A stretch of 64,000 bases of DNA from Hyphomicrobiales bacterium (GCA_016124805.1 WGND01000004.1:1-64000), one strand, 5' to 3'; counted from the stretch's first letter, positions 17,477-27,122 are shown. Notes: generated from the sequence alone by a model not told the origin. Program-made: numbers and translations.

Positions 17477-18154
17477 TTGTCCGCCAGCAACATGGAGGCC
17501 GCCCCGCATAGCGCTCTGATGGACAGCATCTATCGGAACCAGCGCCATATCTATGATCTGACGCGTCGCTACTATCTGCTCGGGCGGGACCACTTGATTG
17601 CGGAACTGTCCCCACCGGCAAAGGGCACCGTGCTCGAAATTGGCTGCGGCACGGGCCGCAATCTCATCGCAGCGCTACGCCATCACAGCGCGGCAGATTA
17701 TTTCGGCATGGATATCTCCAATGAGATGCTTGAAACGGCTGCTGCTTCTGCCGCCCGTGCGGGTGTGGCAGACCGCATCCGCTTTGCGCAGGGCGATGCC
17801 ACCTGTTTTGATCCCCAATCAGCCTTCGGTATCGAGACTTTCGACCGCGTTTTCATGTCCTATACCATTTCCATGATCCCGGTCTGGAAAGACGCGATTG
17901 CCGACGCCATGCGCCACGTCAAACCCGGCGGCTCGCTGCATCTGGTGGATTTCGGCCAGCAGGAAAGGCTTCCTGGCTGGTTCCGGGGCCTGCTTTTCAA
18001 ATGGCTTGATCTCTTCCATGTCACGCCGCGTGCCGATATGCGCGACGTGCTGGCCGCCGAAGCCGAACGGTCAGGCGCAACGCTGCAGTTCCAGTCGCTC
18101 TATCGCGGCTATGCCTGGTATGGCGTTATCACCATGCCGGGGGCCGAGGCCTAA
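17477..18154 (+). CDS. btaB: BtaB, SAM-dependent N-methyltransferase of betaine lipid synthesis
   Basis: About 225 residues from a TTG at 17477, which has GAGGGG 9 bases upstream; ATG 17492 is the alternative. It is a class I methyltransferase: motif I VLEIGCGTGRN near residues 52-62, the acidic loop YFGMDIS, and a post-motif HVKPGGSLHLVDFGQQ. BtaB adds three methyl groups to the homoserine head group made by BtaA. It is directly behind btaA, and its end overlaps the convergent CoA transferase gene by 4 bases. Confidence 0.93.
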   Translation: MSASNMEAAPHSALMDSIYRNQRHIYDLTRRYYLLGRDHLIAELSPPAKGTVLEIGCGTGRNLIAALRHHSAADYFGMDISNEMLETAAASAARAGVADRIRFAQGDATCFDPQSAFGIETFDRVFMSYTISMIPVWKDAIADAMRHVKPGGSLHLVDFGQQERLPGWFRGLLFKWLDLFHVTPRADMRDVLAAEAERSGATLQFQSLYRGYAWYGVITMPGAEA

Positions 18155-19542
18155 GCACCCGGCCAACGCAGGTCGTGCGACCCCGATGGCATCGACGGCC
18201 TTGCATAGAAGCAGGGTGTTTCTGACAGCTTGGCCGCATGTGAGACGGCAGACAGCGTGCCGAATCCGGAGGGCAGTGTCTCCAGAAAATCAGTGATGTC
18301 TTCTCGCTTGGGGTCCATGGCGGCAAAACCGTTTTCAACCCGACCCATATCCCAGAGCCAACGACCTGTCTGTGCCAGCGAAACCTCCACATGCCAGCTG
18401 CCACCCTCGGCTGCCTGGCGCAACCGTGCCATCATGGCGCTAAAGGCCATAAGGTGGCCTGAGGCGTGATCAAGTGCCTGCGCGGGCAGCTCCTTGGGGA
18501 GATGGGTGCCAGCAGCAAGTCCCTCGGCATGATTAAAACCTGTTGCCGTCTGAACAAGGGAGTCAAAGCCGCGTCGCATGGCCCACGGCCCGACACTGCC
18601 ATAGGCCGAAAGAGACACATAGATGATGCCCGGTCGAAGTTTGGCCACCTGCTCGGGCGAAAAGCCGCGGCGCGTCATGCCGCCCGGTCGATAACCCTGC
18701 ATGAAGATATCGGTATCCCGCATCAGCTCCCGCAGGGCCTCGCGGCCATCTTCCGTGTCGAGATCGGCATGTGCGGTGAGCTTGCCACGCCCGTTGTCAC
18801 GTATCAGCCAGTCAATATCCGGCAGATGAGGCGATGTGATCCGCAATACATCGGCGCCATGCGCAGCCAGTGTGCGTCCACCCACCGGCCCCGCGACAAT
18901 GCGTGTCAAATCCAGTACGCGCCAGTGCGACAGGGGGCGAGGACCCTCTGGCAGGGGGCGGGGGCACGCCTCGCCAATTTTTGTGAAGCGGATAACAGGC
19001 TGCGCGGCGATCGCCGCTGATTGCGCATGATCCATCCACTGTGCATGGGAACGATAGGCTGACACCACGCAACCGGCTTCATTCGCCGCTGTCTCAAAGG
19101 CTTCACTCTGCCACGTCAACAGGGCTGCCTGCACGGCATCGCGCGTGGTGGCGCATTTCAACAGGTCGAGGATATGGTCCCGATGATGTGGAAAATTTGT
19201 ATGCAGACGAACATGGCCATCACCTGACTGATAGAGCCCGGCAATCGGATCCCATAGTGACCCAGGTGCTTGCGCGTCGATCTGCAAATAGCGTTCGGAA
19301 CGGAATTCAGCAGCAGCATGATGCATATCGACATGAACGCGCTGGGTCTTGCCCGTTTTCATCCGCCAGGCCGTGGCAGCCGCCAGACCGGCCGCTGCAA
19401 TGGATGCCTGGGCGGCAGAACCGATCCAAAAAGAGGAGGGCAGCACAGGGTCAACGCCTGCAAGGTCCAGATGCGACAGGTCCTCCGGCGCGCCACCCGC
19501 CAGAGACCAAAGCCCGGATATGATTTCAAAGGTTGTTTTCAA
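18151..19542 (-). CDS. CaiB/BaiF family (type III) CoA transferase with a partial N-terminal repeat
   Basis: 463 residues. The usual N-terminal motif of the family (RVLDLTRIVAGPVGGRTLAAHGADVLRI) appears only at about residue 208. The segment around ALDHASGHLMAFSAMMARL carries the Asp expected to form the acyl-enzyme. The first 200 residues hold a second, catalytic-Asp-less copy of the later segment (SAAQASIAAAGLAAATAWRMKTGKTQRVHVDM). Type III enzymes move CoA between organic acids. Start is TTG 19542 with GGAGGG 5 bases upstream, in a leader hairpin. It lies after glutaryl-CoA dehydrogenase in the same direction, so glutarate or another dicarboxylate is a likely substrate. Confidence 0.88.
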   Translation of the reverse strand: MKTTFEIISGLWSLAGGAPEDLSHLDLAGVDPVLPSSFWIGSAAQASIAAAGLAAATAWRMKTGKTQRVHVDMHHAAAEFRSERYLQIDAQAPGSLWDPIAGLYQSGDGHVRLHTNFPHHRDHILDLLKCATTRDAVQAALLTWQSEAFETAANEAGCVVSAYRSHAQWMDHAQSAAIAAQPVIRFTKIGEACPRPLPEGPRPLSHWRVLDLTRIVAGPVGGRTLAAHGADVLRITSPHLPDIDWLIRDNGRGKLTAHADLDTEDGREALRELMRDTDIFMQGYRPGGMTRRGFSPEQVAKLRPGIIYVSLSAYGSVGPWAMRRGFDSLVQTATGFNHAEGLAAGTHLPKELPAQALDHASGHLMAFSAMMARLRQAAEGGSWHVEVSLAQTGRWLWDMGRVENGFAAMDPKREDITDFLETLPSGFGTLSAVSHAAKLSETPCFYARPSMPSGSHDLRWPGA

Positions 19543-19551
19543 AATGACCCT

Positions 19552-19615
19552 CCAGAAGATGCATGAGGTTCACGCATCGTCTGGAAAGAGGTCAATCTTG
19601 ATTCAGACAATCAAG
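19552..19615 (-). promoter_or_regulatory. Leader hairpins between gcdH and the CoA transferase gene
   Basis: Two inverted repeats lie in the 85-base gap: CTTGATT/AATCAAG (about 19597-19615), and an 11-base pair of arms at 19552-19562 and 19574-19584 (CCAGAcGATGC against GCATCtTCTGG on the minus strand, one mismatch). The inner end of the latter includes the GG of the Shine-Dalgarno GGAGGG of the CoA transferase, so pairing could mask its TTG start. Confidence 0.5.
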
Positions 19616-19627
19616 TCTGCGGCCACA

Positions 19628-20854
19628 TCAGGAAAACGCCTGAATGCCGGTCATCTCGCGGCCCAGGATCAGCGCATGAATGTCATGCGTCCCTTCATAG
19701 GTGTTGACCGCTTCCAGATTCATGACGTGACGAATGACGTGATACTCATCCGATACGCCATTGCCGCCATGCATGTCGCGGGCAACACGCGCAATGTCGA
19801 GAGCCTTGCCGCAATTGTTGCGCTTCATCAGCGAAATGGCGGCAGGGGCCGCCGTGTGATCGTCAAACATGCGACCGAGCTGCAAGCAGCCCTGAAGGCC
19901 GAGGGTGATTTCCGTCATCATGTCGGCAAGCTTCTTCTGAACCAGCTGGTTGGCCGCAAGCGGGCGACCGAACTGTTTGCGGTCCATCGTATAGTCGCGC
20001 GCCGCCGTCCAGCAGAATTCCGCAGCTCCCATGGCGCCCCAGGCAATGCCGTAGCGTGCGCGGTTGAGGCAGCCAAAGGGACCGGCGAGCCCGCGCACAT
20101 TGGGCAGCAGGTTTTCATCAGGCACAAACACATCCTGCAGCGATATTTCGCCGGTGATGGAGGCGCGCAGGCTGAACTTGCCTTCGATCTTGGGCGTAGT
20201 GAAACCCTTAAAACCGCGTTCCACGACAAAACCACGGATCACATCATCATCGGTCTTGGCCCAGACAACGGCGAGGTCAGCGATAGGCGCATTGGTGATC
20301 CACATTTTCGCACCATTGAGGATATAGCCGCCATCGACTTTCTTGGCGCGTGTGCGCATCGACCCCGGATCAGAGCCATGATCGGGTTCGGTCAGGCCGA
20401 AGCAGCCAACCCATTCACCCGTCGCAAGCTTTGGCAGATATTTTTCGCGCTGGGCCTCCGAGCCATAGGCATGGATCGGATGCATGACGAGCGAGGACTG
20501 CACACTCATGGCGGAACGATAGCCGCTATCAACGCGTTCGACTTCGCGTGCGGTCAGGCCGTAGCAGACATAGTTGAGGCCGGCGCAGCCATATTTTTCT
20601 GGCAGGGTCGAACCAAGCAGGCCCTGTGCGCCCATCTCGTTCATGATCTCGCGATGGAAAACTTCGTGACGATTGGCTTCCTTCACGCGTGGCATCAGCT
20701 TTTCCTGGGCATAAGCGCGGGCGGAGTCGCGCACCATACGCTCTTCCTCGGTCAGCTGGCTGTCGAGCAGCAACGGATCCTGCCAGTTGAAAGAGGCCAG
20801 CGGTGGGTTGGCCTTGGCGGGGGCGGTACCGGAAGTGGCGGCGGCTTGCGACAT
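19628..20854 (-). CDS. gcdH: Glutaryl-CoA dehydrogenase (acyl-CoA dehydrogenase family)
   Basis: 408 residues. It oxidises and decarboxylates glutaryl-CoA to crotonyl-CoA using FAD and electron-transfer flavoprotein, in lysine and aromatic-acid breakdown. The catalytic Glu is E387 in [16 protein letters not shown]. The substrate-contact [18 protein letters not shown], the signature [17 protein letters not shown] and the FAD contact [11 protein letters not shown] are all glutaryl-CoA dehydrogenase-like. A LysR gene lies just upstream in the same direction and a CoA transferase downstream, a sensible glutarate-activation pair. Confidence 0.94.
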   Translation of the reverse strand: MSQAAATSGTAPAKANPPLASFNWQDPLLLDSQLTEEERMVRDSARAYAQEKLMPRVKEANRHEVFHREIMNEMGAQGLLGSTLPEKYGCAGLNYVCYGLTAREVERVDSGYRSAMSVQSSLVMHPIHAYGSEAQREKYLPKLATGEWVGCFGLTEPDHGSDPGSMRTRAKKVDGGYILNGAKMWITNAPIADLAVVWAKTDDDVIRGFVVERGFKGFTTPKIEGKFSLRASITGEISLQDVFVPDENLLPNVRGLAGPFGCLNRARYGIAWGAMGAAEFCWTAARDYTMDRKQFGRPLAANQLVQKKLADMMTEITLGLQGCLQLGRMFDDHTAAPAAISLMKRNNCGKALDIARVARDMHGGNGVSDEYHVIRHVMNLEAVNTYEGTHDIHALILGREMTGIQAFS

Positions 20855-20919
20855 GATCGGTCCTCTCAGAAATCAATTTGAGCATGATATAGCATCGGAA
20901 CCGTGCAGAGGCGAATAGC

Positions 20920-21810
20920 TCAGGGTTCCTTGACGTAAAGGGAAAGCGCTTCCGCCAGAAAATCGAACATCAGGCGCATTCGGCGGCTGGTTTTCAGGTC
21001 TTCATGCATGGCCACCCATACATCCAGATCGACGCCGAGCTCACCTTCCAGCAGGGGCGTGAGGCCATCCCGCCTGCCGAGCGTGCGCTGGCAGAAGCCC
21101 AGACCAAATCCGGCCCTGAGGGCGGCATATTGCGCCGCATCGCTGTCGGTGCGATAGGCGAAGAGATCACGGTTCAGCTCAATGCCAAAATTTTCCAGGC
21201 GCCGGATCGAGGGGACGCGGTCAAAGCCGATCAGAGGATGCGCCATAACCTCCTCAATTGTCTTTGGCGCGCCGTATTTTTTCAGATAGTCGGGATGGGC
21301 ATGCAATCCCAGTTTCACCACGCCAACCTTGCGCGCCACCAGAGCCGACTGGGTCGGGCGGATCATGCGAATGGCGATATCTGCCTCACGCCGCAGCAGG
21401 TCTTCGGTGCGATTGGAAATCAGGACTTCGATCCTGATGCGCGGATGGAGCTCTCGAAATTCGGCCAATAGGGCGGGCAGAACTTCAACGCCGACCATTT
21501 CACTGGCGGTAATCCGCACCGTGCCGCTGTCATCCTCCGCCTCGCCCGTGGCAGCACGCTGCAGCGCCTCGGCAGCGCTCGCCATAGCCTCGGCAAACGG
21601 CATCAGCCCCAAGGCACCCTCGGTCGCGATGAGTCCGGTCTGGGAGCGGGTAAAGAGCGTCACCCCCAAAGCCTCTTCCAGCGCATCGATATGCCTGCCG
21701 ATGGTCGGCTGGGTCAGGGCTAGGCTACGGGCAGCCGCAGAAAGACTGCCTTCCCGCATGACGGCAAGGAAGGAGCGGTAAAGTTCCCATCCGGGTTGCA
21801 TATAGCTCAT
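20920..21810 (-). CDS. LysR family transcriptional regulator
   Basis: 296 residues. The N-terminal winged HTH reads FLAVMREGSLSAAARSLALTQPTIGRHIDALEEALG. The effector domain (from about 90) begins GTVRITASEMVGVEVLPALLAEF. It lies 65 bases upstream of gcdH, in the same direction, and is divergent from an epimerase-like gene. It could regulate either. A perfect palindrome at 21845-21864 lies in the divergent gap. Effector unknown. Confidence 0.93.
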   Translation of the reverse strand: MSYMQPGWELYRSFLAVMREGSLSAAARSLALTQPTIGRHIDALEEALGVTLFTRSQTGLIATEGALGLMPFAEAMASAAEALQRAATGEAEDDSGTVRITASEMVGVEVLPALLAEFRELHPRIRIEVLISNRTEDLLRREADIAIRMIRPTQSALVARKVGVVKLGLHAHPDYLKKYGAPKTIEEVMAHPLIGFDRVPSIRRLENFGIELNRDLFAYRTDSDAAQYAALRAGFGLGFCQRTLGRRDGLTPLLEGELGVDLDVWVAMHEDLKTSRRMRLMFDFLAEALSLYVKEP

Positions 21811-21844
21811 AAATTTACGTATAGCAGATAGGCGGATTTAGGCA

Positions 21845-21864
21845 ATTCATATTCAGATATGAAT
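21845..21864. promoter_or_regulatory. Perfect palindrome in the LysR/epimerase divergent gap
   Basis: Arms ATTCATAT and ATATGAAT around TCAG. It contains the T-N11-A spacing of LysR binding sites and lies 35 bases above the LysR start and 48 above the epimerase gene. Confidence 0.6.
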
Positions 21865-21911
21865 AGACCATCTTCAGGGGACAGAAGACAGCAACCCTTG
21901 GAGATAAGCAT

Positions 21912-22931
21912 ATGACCCGCACAGCTCTCATCATCGGCGCAACAGGCGGCATTGGTGGCGAAACAGCCCGCGTCTTTCTGGCCAATGGCTGGAAGGTGCG
22001 CGCAGTCAACCGCCATCCCGCCAAAGCAGCCCAGGATTTTGCCTCACTTGGTCCCATTGAATGGGTCAAGGGCGATGCCATGAAAACAGAAGACATCGTC
22101 GCTGCGGCCAACGGCGTCAGCATCATCATTCATGCCGCCAACCCGCCCGGTTACAAGAACTGGCAGGGCACGGCTCTGCCCATGCTCGAAAGCTCGATAG
22201 CCGCAGCACAGGCCTCCGGCGCGCGCCTTGTCTTCCCCGGCACAGTCTACAATTTCGGACCGGACGCCTTTCCGTTGCTCAGTGAAACAAGCCCGCAGCA
22301 TCCCAGAACACGCAAAGGGGCGATCCGTGTTGCCATGGAAGCACGGTTGCACCAGGCCACCTTGCAGGGTGCGCGTGTTCTCATTGTGCGTGCCGGTGAT
22401 TTTTTCGGACCTCATGGCACGATGAACAACTGGTTTGCCGCCGGCATGGTGAAGCCCGGCAAGCCACTCAAATCCGTGACCTATCCGGGCGACAAAAAAG
22501 CCGGTCACAACTGGGCCTATCTGCCTGACCTCGCCGAAACCATCATGCAGCTCGTCGCGCGTGAAAATGAACTCGCGGATTTCGAGGTCTTCCATTTCGG
22601 CGGCCACTGGTTTGAGCCCGGTGTGGACATGGCGCGCGCCACACGTGATGCCGCCTGCAAGCCCGCCATCAGCATCAAATCGTTTCCGTGGTTTGCCATC
22701 TATCTCCTGGCTCCCGTCATGGAGACATTCCGGGAAATGATCGAGATGCGGTATCTCTGGAAAAAGCCTGTTCGTCTCGACAATTCAAAGCTTGTCGCTT
22801 TTCTCGGGGCCGAACCACACACGCCCATCGATATCGCGCTGCTTCAGACCCTGATCGGTCTTGGCTGTCTTGATCACAAGACGGCGGACCTGCGCAACCC
22901 CCTCAACATCCCGCACAGGAGTGCCTCATGA
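21912..22931 (+). CDS. NAD-dependent epimerase/dehydratase-like extended SDR
   Basis: 339 residues. The N-terminal LIIGATGGIGGETARVFLANGW is an extended-SDR/atypical SDR cofactor motif, followed by VKGDAMKTEDIVAAANGVSIIIHAANPPGY and a PGTVYNFGPDAFP segment, which place it with NAD(P)-binding epimerase-like reductases. The classical YxxxK is not obvious. A C-terminal segment (YLLAPVMETFREMIEMRYLW) is conserved in related proteins. It is divergent from a LysR gene and overlaps a tiny downstream frame by 4 bases. Substrate unknown. Confidence 0.85.
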   Translation: MTRTALIIGATGGIGGETARVFLANGWKVRAVNRHPAKAAQDFASLGPIEWVKGDAMKTEDIVAAANGVSIIIHAANPPGYKNWQGTALPMLESSIAAAQASGARLVFPGTVYNFGPDAFPLLSETSPQHPRTRKGAIRVAMEARLHQATLQGARVLIVRAGDFFGPHGTMNNWFAAGMVKPGKPLKSVTYPGDKKAGHNWAYLPDLAETIMQLVARENELADFEVFHFGGHWFEPGVDMARATRDAACKPAISIKSFPWFAIYLLAPVMETFREMIEMRYLWKKPVRLDNSKLVAFLGAEPHTPIDIALLQTLIGLGCLDHKTADLRNPLNIPHRSAS

Positions 22932-23050
22932 TCTGTCCAGCAATTCTCAGAAAACGGCTTGAGAGGATTTGTCTCTCCCTCGTTGTTGCCGTGATCGGCA
23001 GCTATCTTCTCTCCTTGTCTATGGTCAGTGCAGATCGTTTCTTCTCATGA
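22928..23050 (+). CDS. Small predicted membrane peptide (40 aa)
   Basis: A 40-residue frame found by hand. ATG 22928 overlaps the stop of the epimerase-like gene (ATGA), the usual layout for coupled translation. A basic N-terminus (LRKRLER) precedes a hydrophobic stretch (ICLSLVVAVIGSYLLSLSM), predicting a single membrane span. A terminator follows 10 bases after the stop. No family is recognised; existence as a protein is inferred from layout and composition. Confidence 0.5.
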   Translation: MICPAILRKRLERICLSLVVAVIGSYLLSLSMVSADRFFS

Positions 23051-23060
23051 CCCCGAAATG

Positions 23061-23091
23061 AAAAAGACCGGACGCAGGGCGCCCGGTCTTT
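23061..23091. terminator. Bidirectional terminator
   Basis: Arms AAAGACCGG and CCGGTCTTT with a GC-rich loop and A-rich/T-rich flanks. It separates the epimerase/40-aa unit from the convergent nitronate monooxygenase-like gene. Confidence 0.88.
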
Positions 23092-23112
23092 GCTGTCTGA
23101 ACCACGGATGGC

Positions 23113-24114
23113 TTATTCGGCGGCGGCCGATTTGGCCGCGCCAGCGGGCAGGCGGGAGATGAAGCTTTGGGCGGCATCAAGATATTCACCCTTGAGGCGC
23201 GCCACGAGGTCGGCCACGGATGGTGAGTCATGGATCGAGCCAAGGCCCTGACCGGCACCCCAGATATCCTTCCAGGCTTTCTGCTTCATGTTGCCGCCGG
23301 AGCCGAAATTCATTTTCGACTTGTCTGCCTCGGGCAGATTATGCGGATCCATGCCGGCAGCGGCAATGGACGGTGCGAGATAGTTGCCATGCACACCGGT
23401 AAAGAGATTTGAATAGACAATGTCTTCGGCGGCAAAATCGATGAGCGCCTTCTTGTAGCCCTCATCGGCGTTGGCTTCCTGTGTTGCGATAAAGCGCGTG
23501 CCCATATAGGCAAGGTCTGCACCCATGGCCAAAGCGCCTGCGATGGCAGACCCGTCGGCGATGGAGCCCGACAGCAGAATGGTGCCCTTGAACCAGCTGC
23601 GCACCTCATGCACCAGCGCGAAAGGCGAGAGCGTGCCCGCATGGCCACCGGCACCGGCGCAGACCAGGATGAGACCATCCACACCTTGCTCGGCGGCCTT
23701 CTTGGCGTGCTTCACATTGATGACGTCATGGAAGACCACGCCGCCATAGCTATGGGCTGCTTCCACAATTTCAGCCGGCGGGCGCAAACTTGTAATGATG
23801 ATCGGCACTTCCAGGCGCGTGCAGACTTCCATGTCATGCATCAGGCGGTCATTGGAGGCATGGCAAATCTGGTTGACCGCGAAGGGCGCGACTTTCTTGT
23901 CCGGATTGGCGGCCTGATATTCGGCCAGTTCCGTCTTGATACGGACAATCCATTCTTCCAGCACATGGGCCGGACGCGCATTGAGTGCCGGGAAGGAACC
24001 GACAATGCCTGCCTTGCACTGGGCGATGACAAGTTCCGGACCGGAAACGATGAACAGCGGTGAGCCAATCACCGGTAGTTCCAGACTGTTCTGCAGTACT
24101 TTCGGCAAACCCAT
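23113..24114 (-). CDS. Nitronate monooxygenase-like flavoprotein (NMO/2-nitropropane dioxygenase family)
   Basis: 333 residues from ATG 24114 (GAGG 8 bases upstream). A TIM-barrel FMN enzyme: N-terminal PVIGSPLFIVSGPELVIAQCKAG, central GVDGLILVCAGAGGHAGTLSPFALV (phosphate/FMN loop), and LSGSIADGSAIAGALAMGADLAYMGTRFIAT. Family members oxidise alkyl nitronates, but many close homologues have other, unknown roles. A LysR gene lies upstream in the same direction and may control it. A second paralog is at 25330. Confidence 0.9.
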   Translation of the reverse strand: MGLPKVLQNSLELPVIGSPLFIVSGPELVIAQCKAGIVGSFPALNARPAHVLEEWIVRIKTELAEYQAANPDKKVAPFAVNQICHASNDRLMHDMEVCTRLEVPIIITSLRPPAEIVEAAHSYGGVVFHDVINVKHAKKAAEQGVDGLILVCAGAGGHAGTLSPFALVHEVRSWFKGTILLSGSIADGSAIAGALAMGADLAYMGTRFIATQEANADEGYKKALIDFAAEDIVYSNLFTGVHGNYLAPSIAAAGMDPHNLPEADKSKMNFGSGGNMKQKAWKDIWGAGQGLGSIHDSPSVADLVARLKGEYLDAAQSFISRLPAGAAKSAAAE

Positions 24115-24229
24115 GGTAACCCTCATTCTTTGTTTGTTGCTTATGGCTGTTCTGAAATATGGTCTGAATTGGTTGCTTTGACATGTCCGTCTCTGCGGAG
24201 GCGACTTGTCACAAGTGAACAGTGCTCAG

Positions 24230-25135
24230 TTAGCGCCCGGCCAGACGGTTGCGATCTGCCTTGGCCTTGGCGCTGATGAAATCGATGACGGCGCGCACAG
24301 GCGCCGTGTCGCGCAGGTCCGGATGCGCCAAAAGCCAAAGATCCGTGCCGTTTAGCAGCTTCTGCGGCGCAATATGCACCAGGTCGCCATAGCTCTCGGC
24401 AACGACGCAGACCAGAGATGAAATGCCAAGCCCCGCCCGCACCGCCTGTATCAGATCCCCTTCGGTGGAACAGCGCAGCACTTCACGGGCCCCATGTGTG
24501 ACATGGCGCATCCAGGTTGCGTGCTCGCTTTCCGACAGGATGCCGCCCTGGCTGACAACGGCATGTTCTTTCCACTCTTCGCGGCGGAGGGGCACACCAT
24601 GCTTGGCGACATAGTCTTTTGAGGCATAGAAGCCGACGCCGATACGCGCAATTTTGCGGCCGACGATATTTTCCTGTCCGGGGCCATAGGGCCGCAGTAA
24701 CACGTCAGCCTCGCGACGGCGTACCGAAACATTCATCTGAAGCGTGATGATCTCGATTTCAATATCTGGATGAAGTTCATTGAATTCGCCCAGGCTGGGT
24801 AACAGCCAATAGGCACTGATGCTGTGCGGCACGGCTATGCGCACCAGTCCCCGTGCCCCGCCCTCCGAGCCACCTGCCGCATGCAGCGCGCGTTCAGCAG
24901 CGACCGCCATGGGCTCAACTTCATTTTTCAACCTCTCGCCGGCCGCCGTCAGGGCATAGCCCGTGGGCTCGCGGACAAAAAGCTTGGTGCCCAGGCTGCG
25001 TTCAAGCGCGGCGATATGGCGACCGACCGTGGCATGGCTGAGCTTCAATCGACGCCCGGCGCCCGACAGACTCTGCGTTTCCGCAACGGCGAGAAAGATG
25101 CGATAGGCGTCCCAGCCGGTGTCACTGTTCATCAA
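24230..25135 (-). CDS. LysR family transcriptional regulator
   Basis: 301 residues with N-terminal winged HTH (FLAVAETQSLSGAGRRLKLSHATVGRHIAALERSLG) and a type II periplasmic-binding-like effector domain from about residue 95 (RGLVRIAVPHSISAYWLLPSLGEF). It is flanked by two nitronate monooxygenase-like genes, one downstream in the same direction, one divergent. It probably controls one or both. The divergent gap contains the palindrome at 25220-25234. Confidence 0.93.
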   Translation of the reverse strand: MMNSDTGWDAYRIFLAVAETQSLSGAGRRLKLSHATVGRHIAALERSLGTKLFVREPTGYALTAAGERLKNEVEPMAVAAERALHAAGGSEGGARGLVRIAVPHSISAYWLLPSLGEFNELHPDIEIEIITLQMNVSVRRREADVLLRPYGPGQENIVGRKIARIGVGFYASKDYVAKHGVPLRREEWKEHAVVSQGGILSESEHATWMRHVTHGAREVLRCSTEGDLIQAVRAGLGISSLVCVVAESYGDLVHIAPQKLLNGTDLWLLAHPDLRDTAPVRAVIDFISAKAKADRNRLAGR

Positions 25136-25219
25136 TGCACATCCTGTTGTCGATAAAGCGCACGGAGGTTGCGCTGCTTTTCCAGCGATTTCAAGGGTTT
25201 GTGTATTTTTTATGGTTCT

Positions 25220-25234
25220 CTTGACCTAAGGTCA
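25220..25234. promoter_or_regulatory. Palindrome TTGACCT-A-AGGTCAA
   Basis: A perfect 15-base inverted repeat in the LysR/NMO divergent region, about 96 bases above the start at 25330. TTGACC could also serve as a -35. The binding protein is not identified; LysR sites are usually of T-N11-A form, which TTGACCTAAGGTCAA partly fits. Confidence 0.5.
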
Positions 25235-25284
25235 ACATATCCAGCCAGATGTCGCTCTGATAAAATGAACAGGACAAGATATAA

Positions 25285-26328
<1,044 letters not shown>

Positions 26329-26350
26329 GTCAGCTTTACCAATCGAGATC

Positions 26351-26380
26351 AAAGCCCGCGCCGCAAGGTGCGGGCTTTTT
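26351..26380 (+). terminator. Rho-independent terminator
   Basis: Stem AAAGCCCGC / GCGGGCTTT with a GCCGCAAGGT-type loop, followed by TTTTT. It lies 23 bases after the NMO stop and before the convergent Crp/Fnr gene. Confidence 0.92.
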
Positions 26381-27090
26381 CATGTCTCGCTTTCATGACT
26401 GACAACTTGCAGAAGTGCCCTGGGGCGGCGGATCTCAATTTCGCGATAGCCAAGTGCAATGAGGCCCTGATGCTCCAGATCAATCAGTATTCGATTGACC
26501 GTCTTGCGCGACAGGCCTGTCATTTCGGCCAGTTCATCCTGACGGATCGGCAGCACGATCCGGTTGTCGCGGGGCGGCCAGGCATGGCTGTAGCCATGAA
26601 GTCGCGCCGCAATCAGTGCTTTGGGCTTGAGCCGTGTCTGCTCAGCAATCGTACGGGCGGCCCAGGTCAGTTGCTCCGTGGCAAGCTCGGCAAAGTGAAG
26701 CCATAGCGATGGCAGCTCATGGGCAATGGCTGCCAGTGCATGCTGCGGAATGAAAATGATTTCCGAATGTTCACGCGCGACGGTTGTTGTGACGCGATAG
26801 CCTCCCAGCACCTGTGCGGCATAGCCGAAGATCGCGCTGGGGCCGGAAATGCTGATGGGCACATCATCGCCGGTTTCGAGCGTGACATAAGATGTGATAG
26901 AGCCCGTGAGCACGCCATAAAGACCGCTGGCTTCATCGCCAATGTCATAGAGCCACCGGCCCGCCTCCACGACGGCGATCTGCGCATGCTCAATCAGTTT
27001 TTGCTGGAGCTCGGTCGGGCGCCGCGCGAACCAGCCATTTTTTGCAAGAACCGCATCAAGGCGGGCCCTCTTTTTTGTTGGTGACATCAT
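26380..27090 (-). CDS. Crp/Fnr family transcriptional regulator
   Basis: 236 residues from ATG 27090, with GGAG 6 bases upstream. The cyclic-nucleotide-binding-like fold (about 30-145: WLYDIGDEASGLYGVLTGSITSYV) is followed by a dimer helix and a C-terminal HTH (RQDELAEMTGLSRKTVNRILIDLEHQGLI). No Cys cluster of the oxygen-sensing FNR type is present, so it is nearer to Crp-like sensors. It is divergent from the first TauD gene, and a perfect palindrome lies between them. Confidence 0.92.
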   Translation of the reverse strand: MMSPTKKRARLDAVLAKNGWFARRPTELQQKLIEHAQIAVVEAGRWLYDIGDEASGLYGVLTGSITSYVTLETGDDVPISISGPSAIFGYAAQVLGGYRVTTTVAREHSEIIFIPQHALAAIAHELPSLWLHFAELATEQLTWAARTIAEQTRLKPKALIAARLHGYSHAWPPRDNRIVLPIRQDELAEMTGLSRKTVNRILIDLEHQGLIALGYREIEIRRPRALLQVVSHESET

Positions 27091-27100
27091 CAGGTGCTCC

Positions 27101-27122
27101 AATTGTAACTTTGGTTACAATT
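27101..27122. promoter_or_regulatory. Perfect 22-base Crp/Fnr-type palindrome
   Basis: Arms AATTGTAAC and GTTACAATT around TTTG. It lies 11 bases above the Crp/Fnr start and 53 above the TauD start, so it would control both. The arrangement (short arms, 4-base spacer) is that of Crp/Fnr-family sites. Confidence 0.85.

Noticed and set aside
19349-20881. Long plus-strand frame of 510 codons over gcdH
   Set aside because: It is antisense to a clear glutaryl-CoA dehydrogenase and has no recognisable motif.
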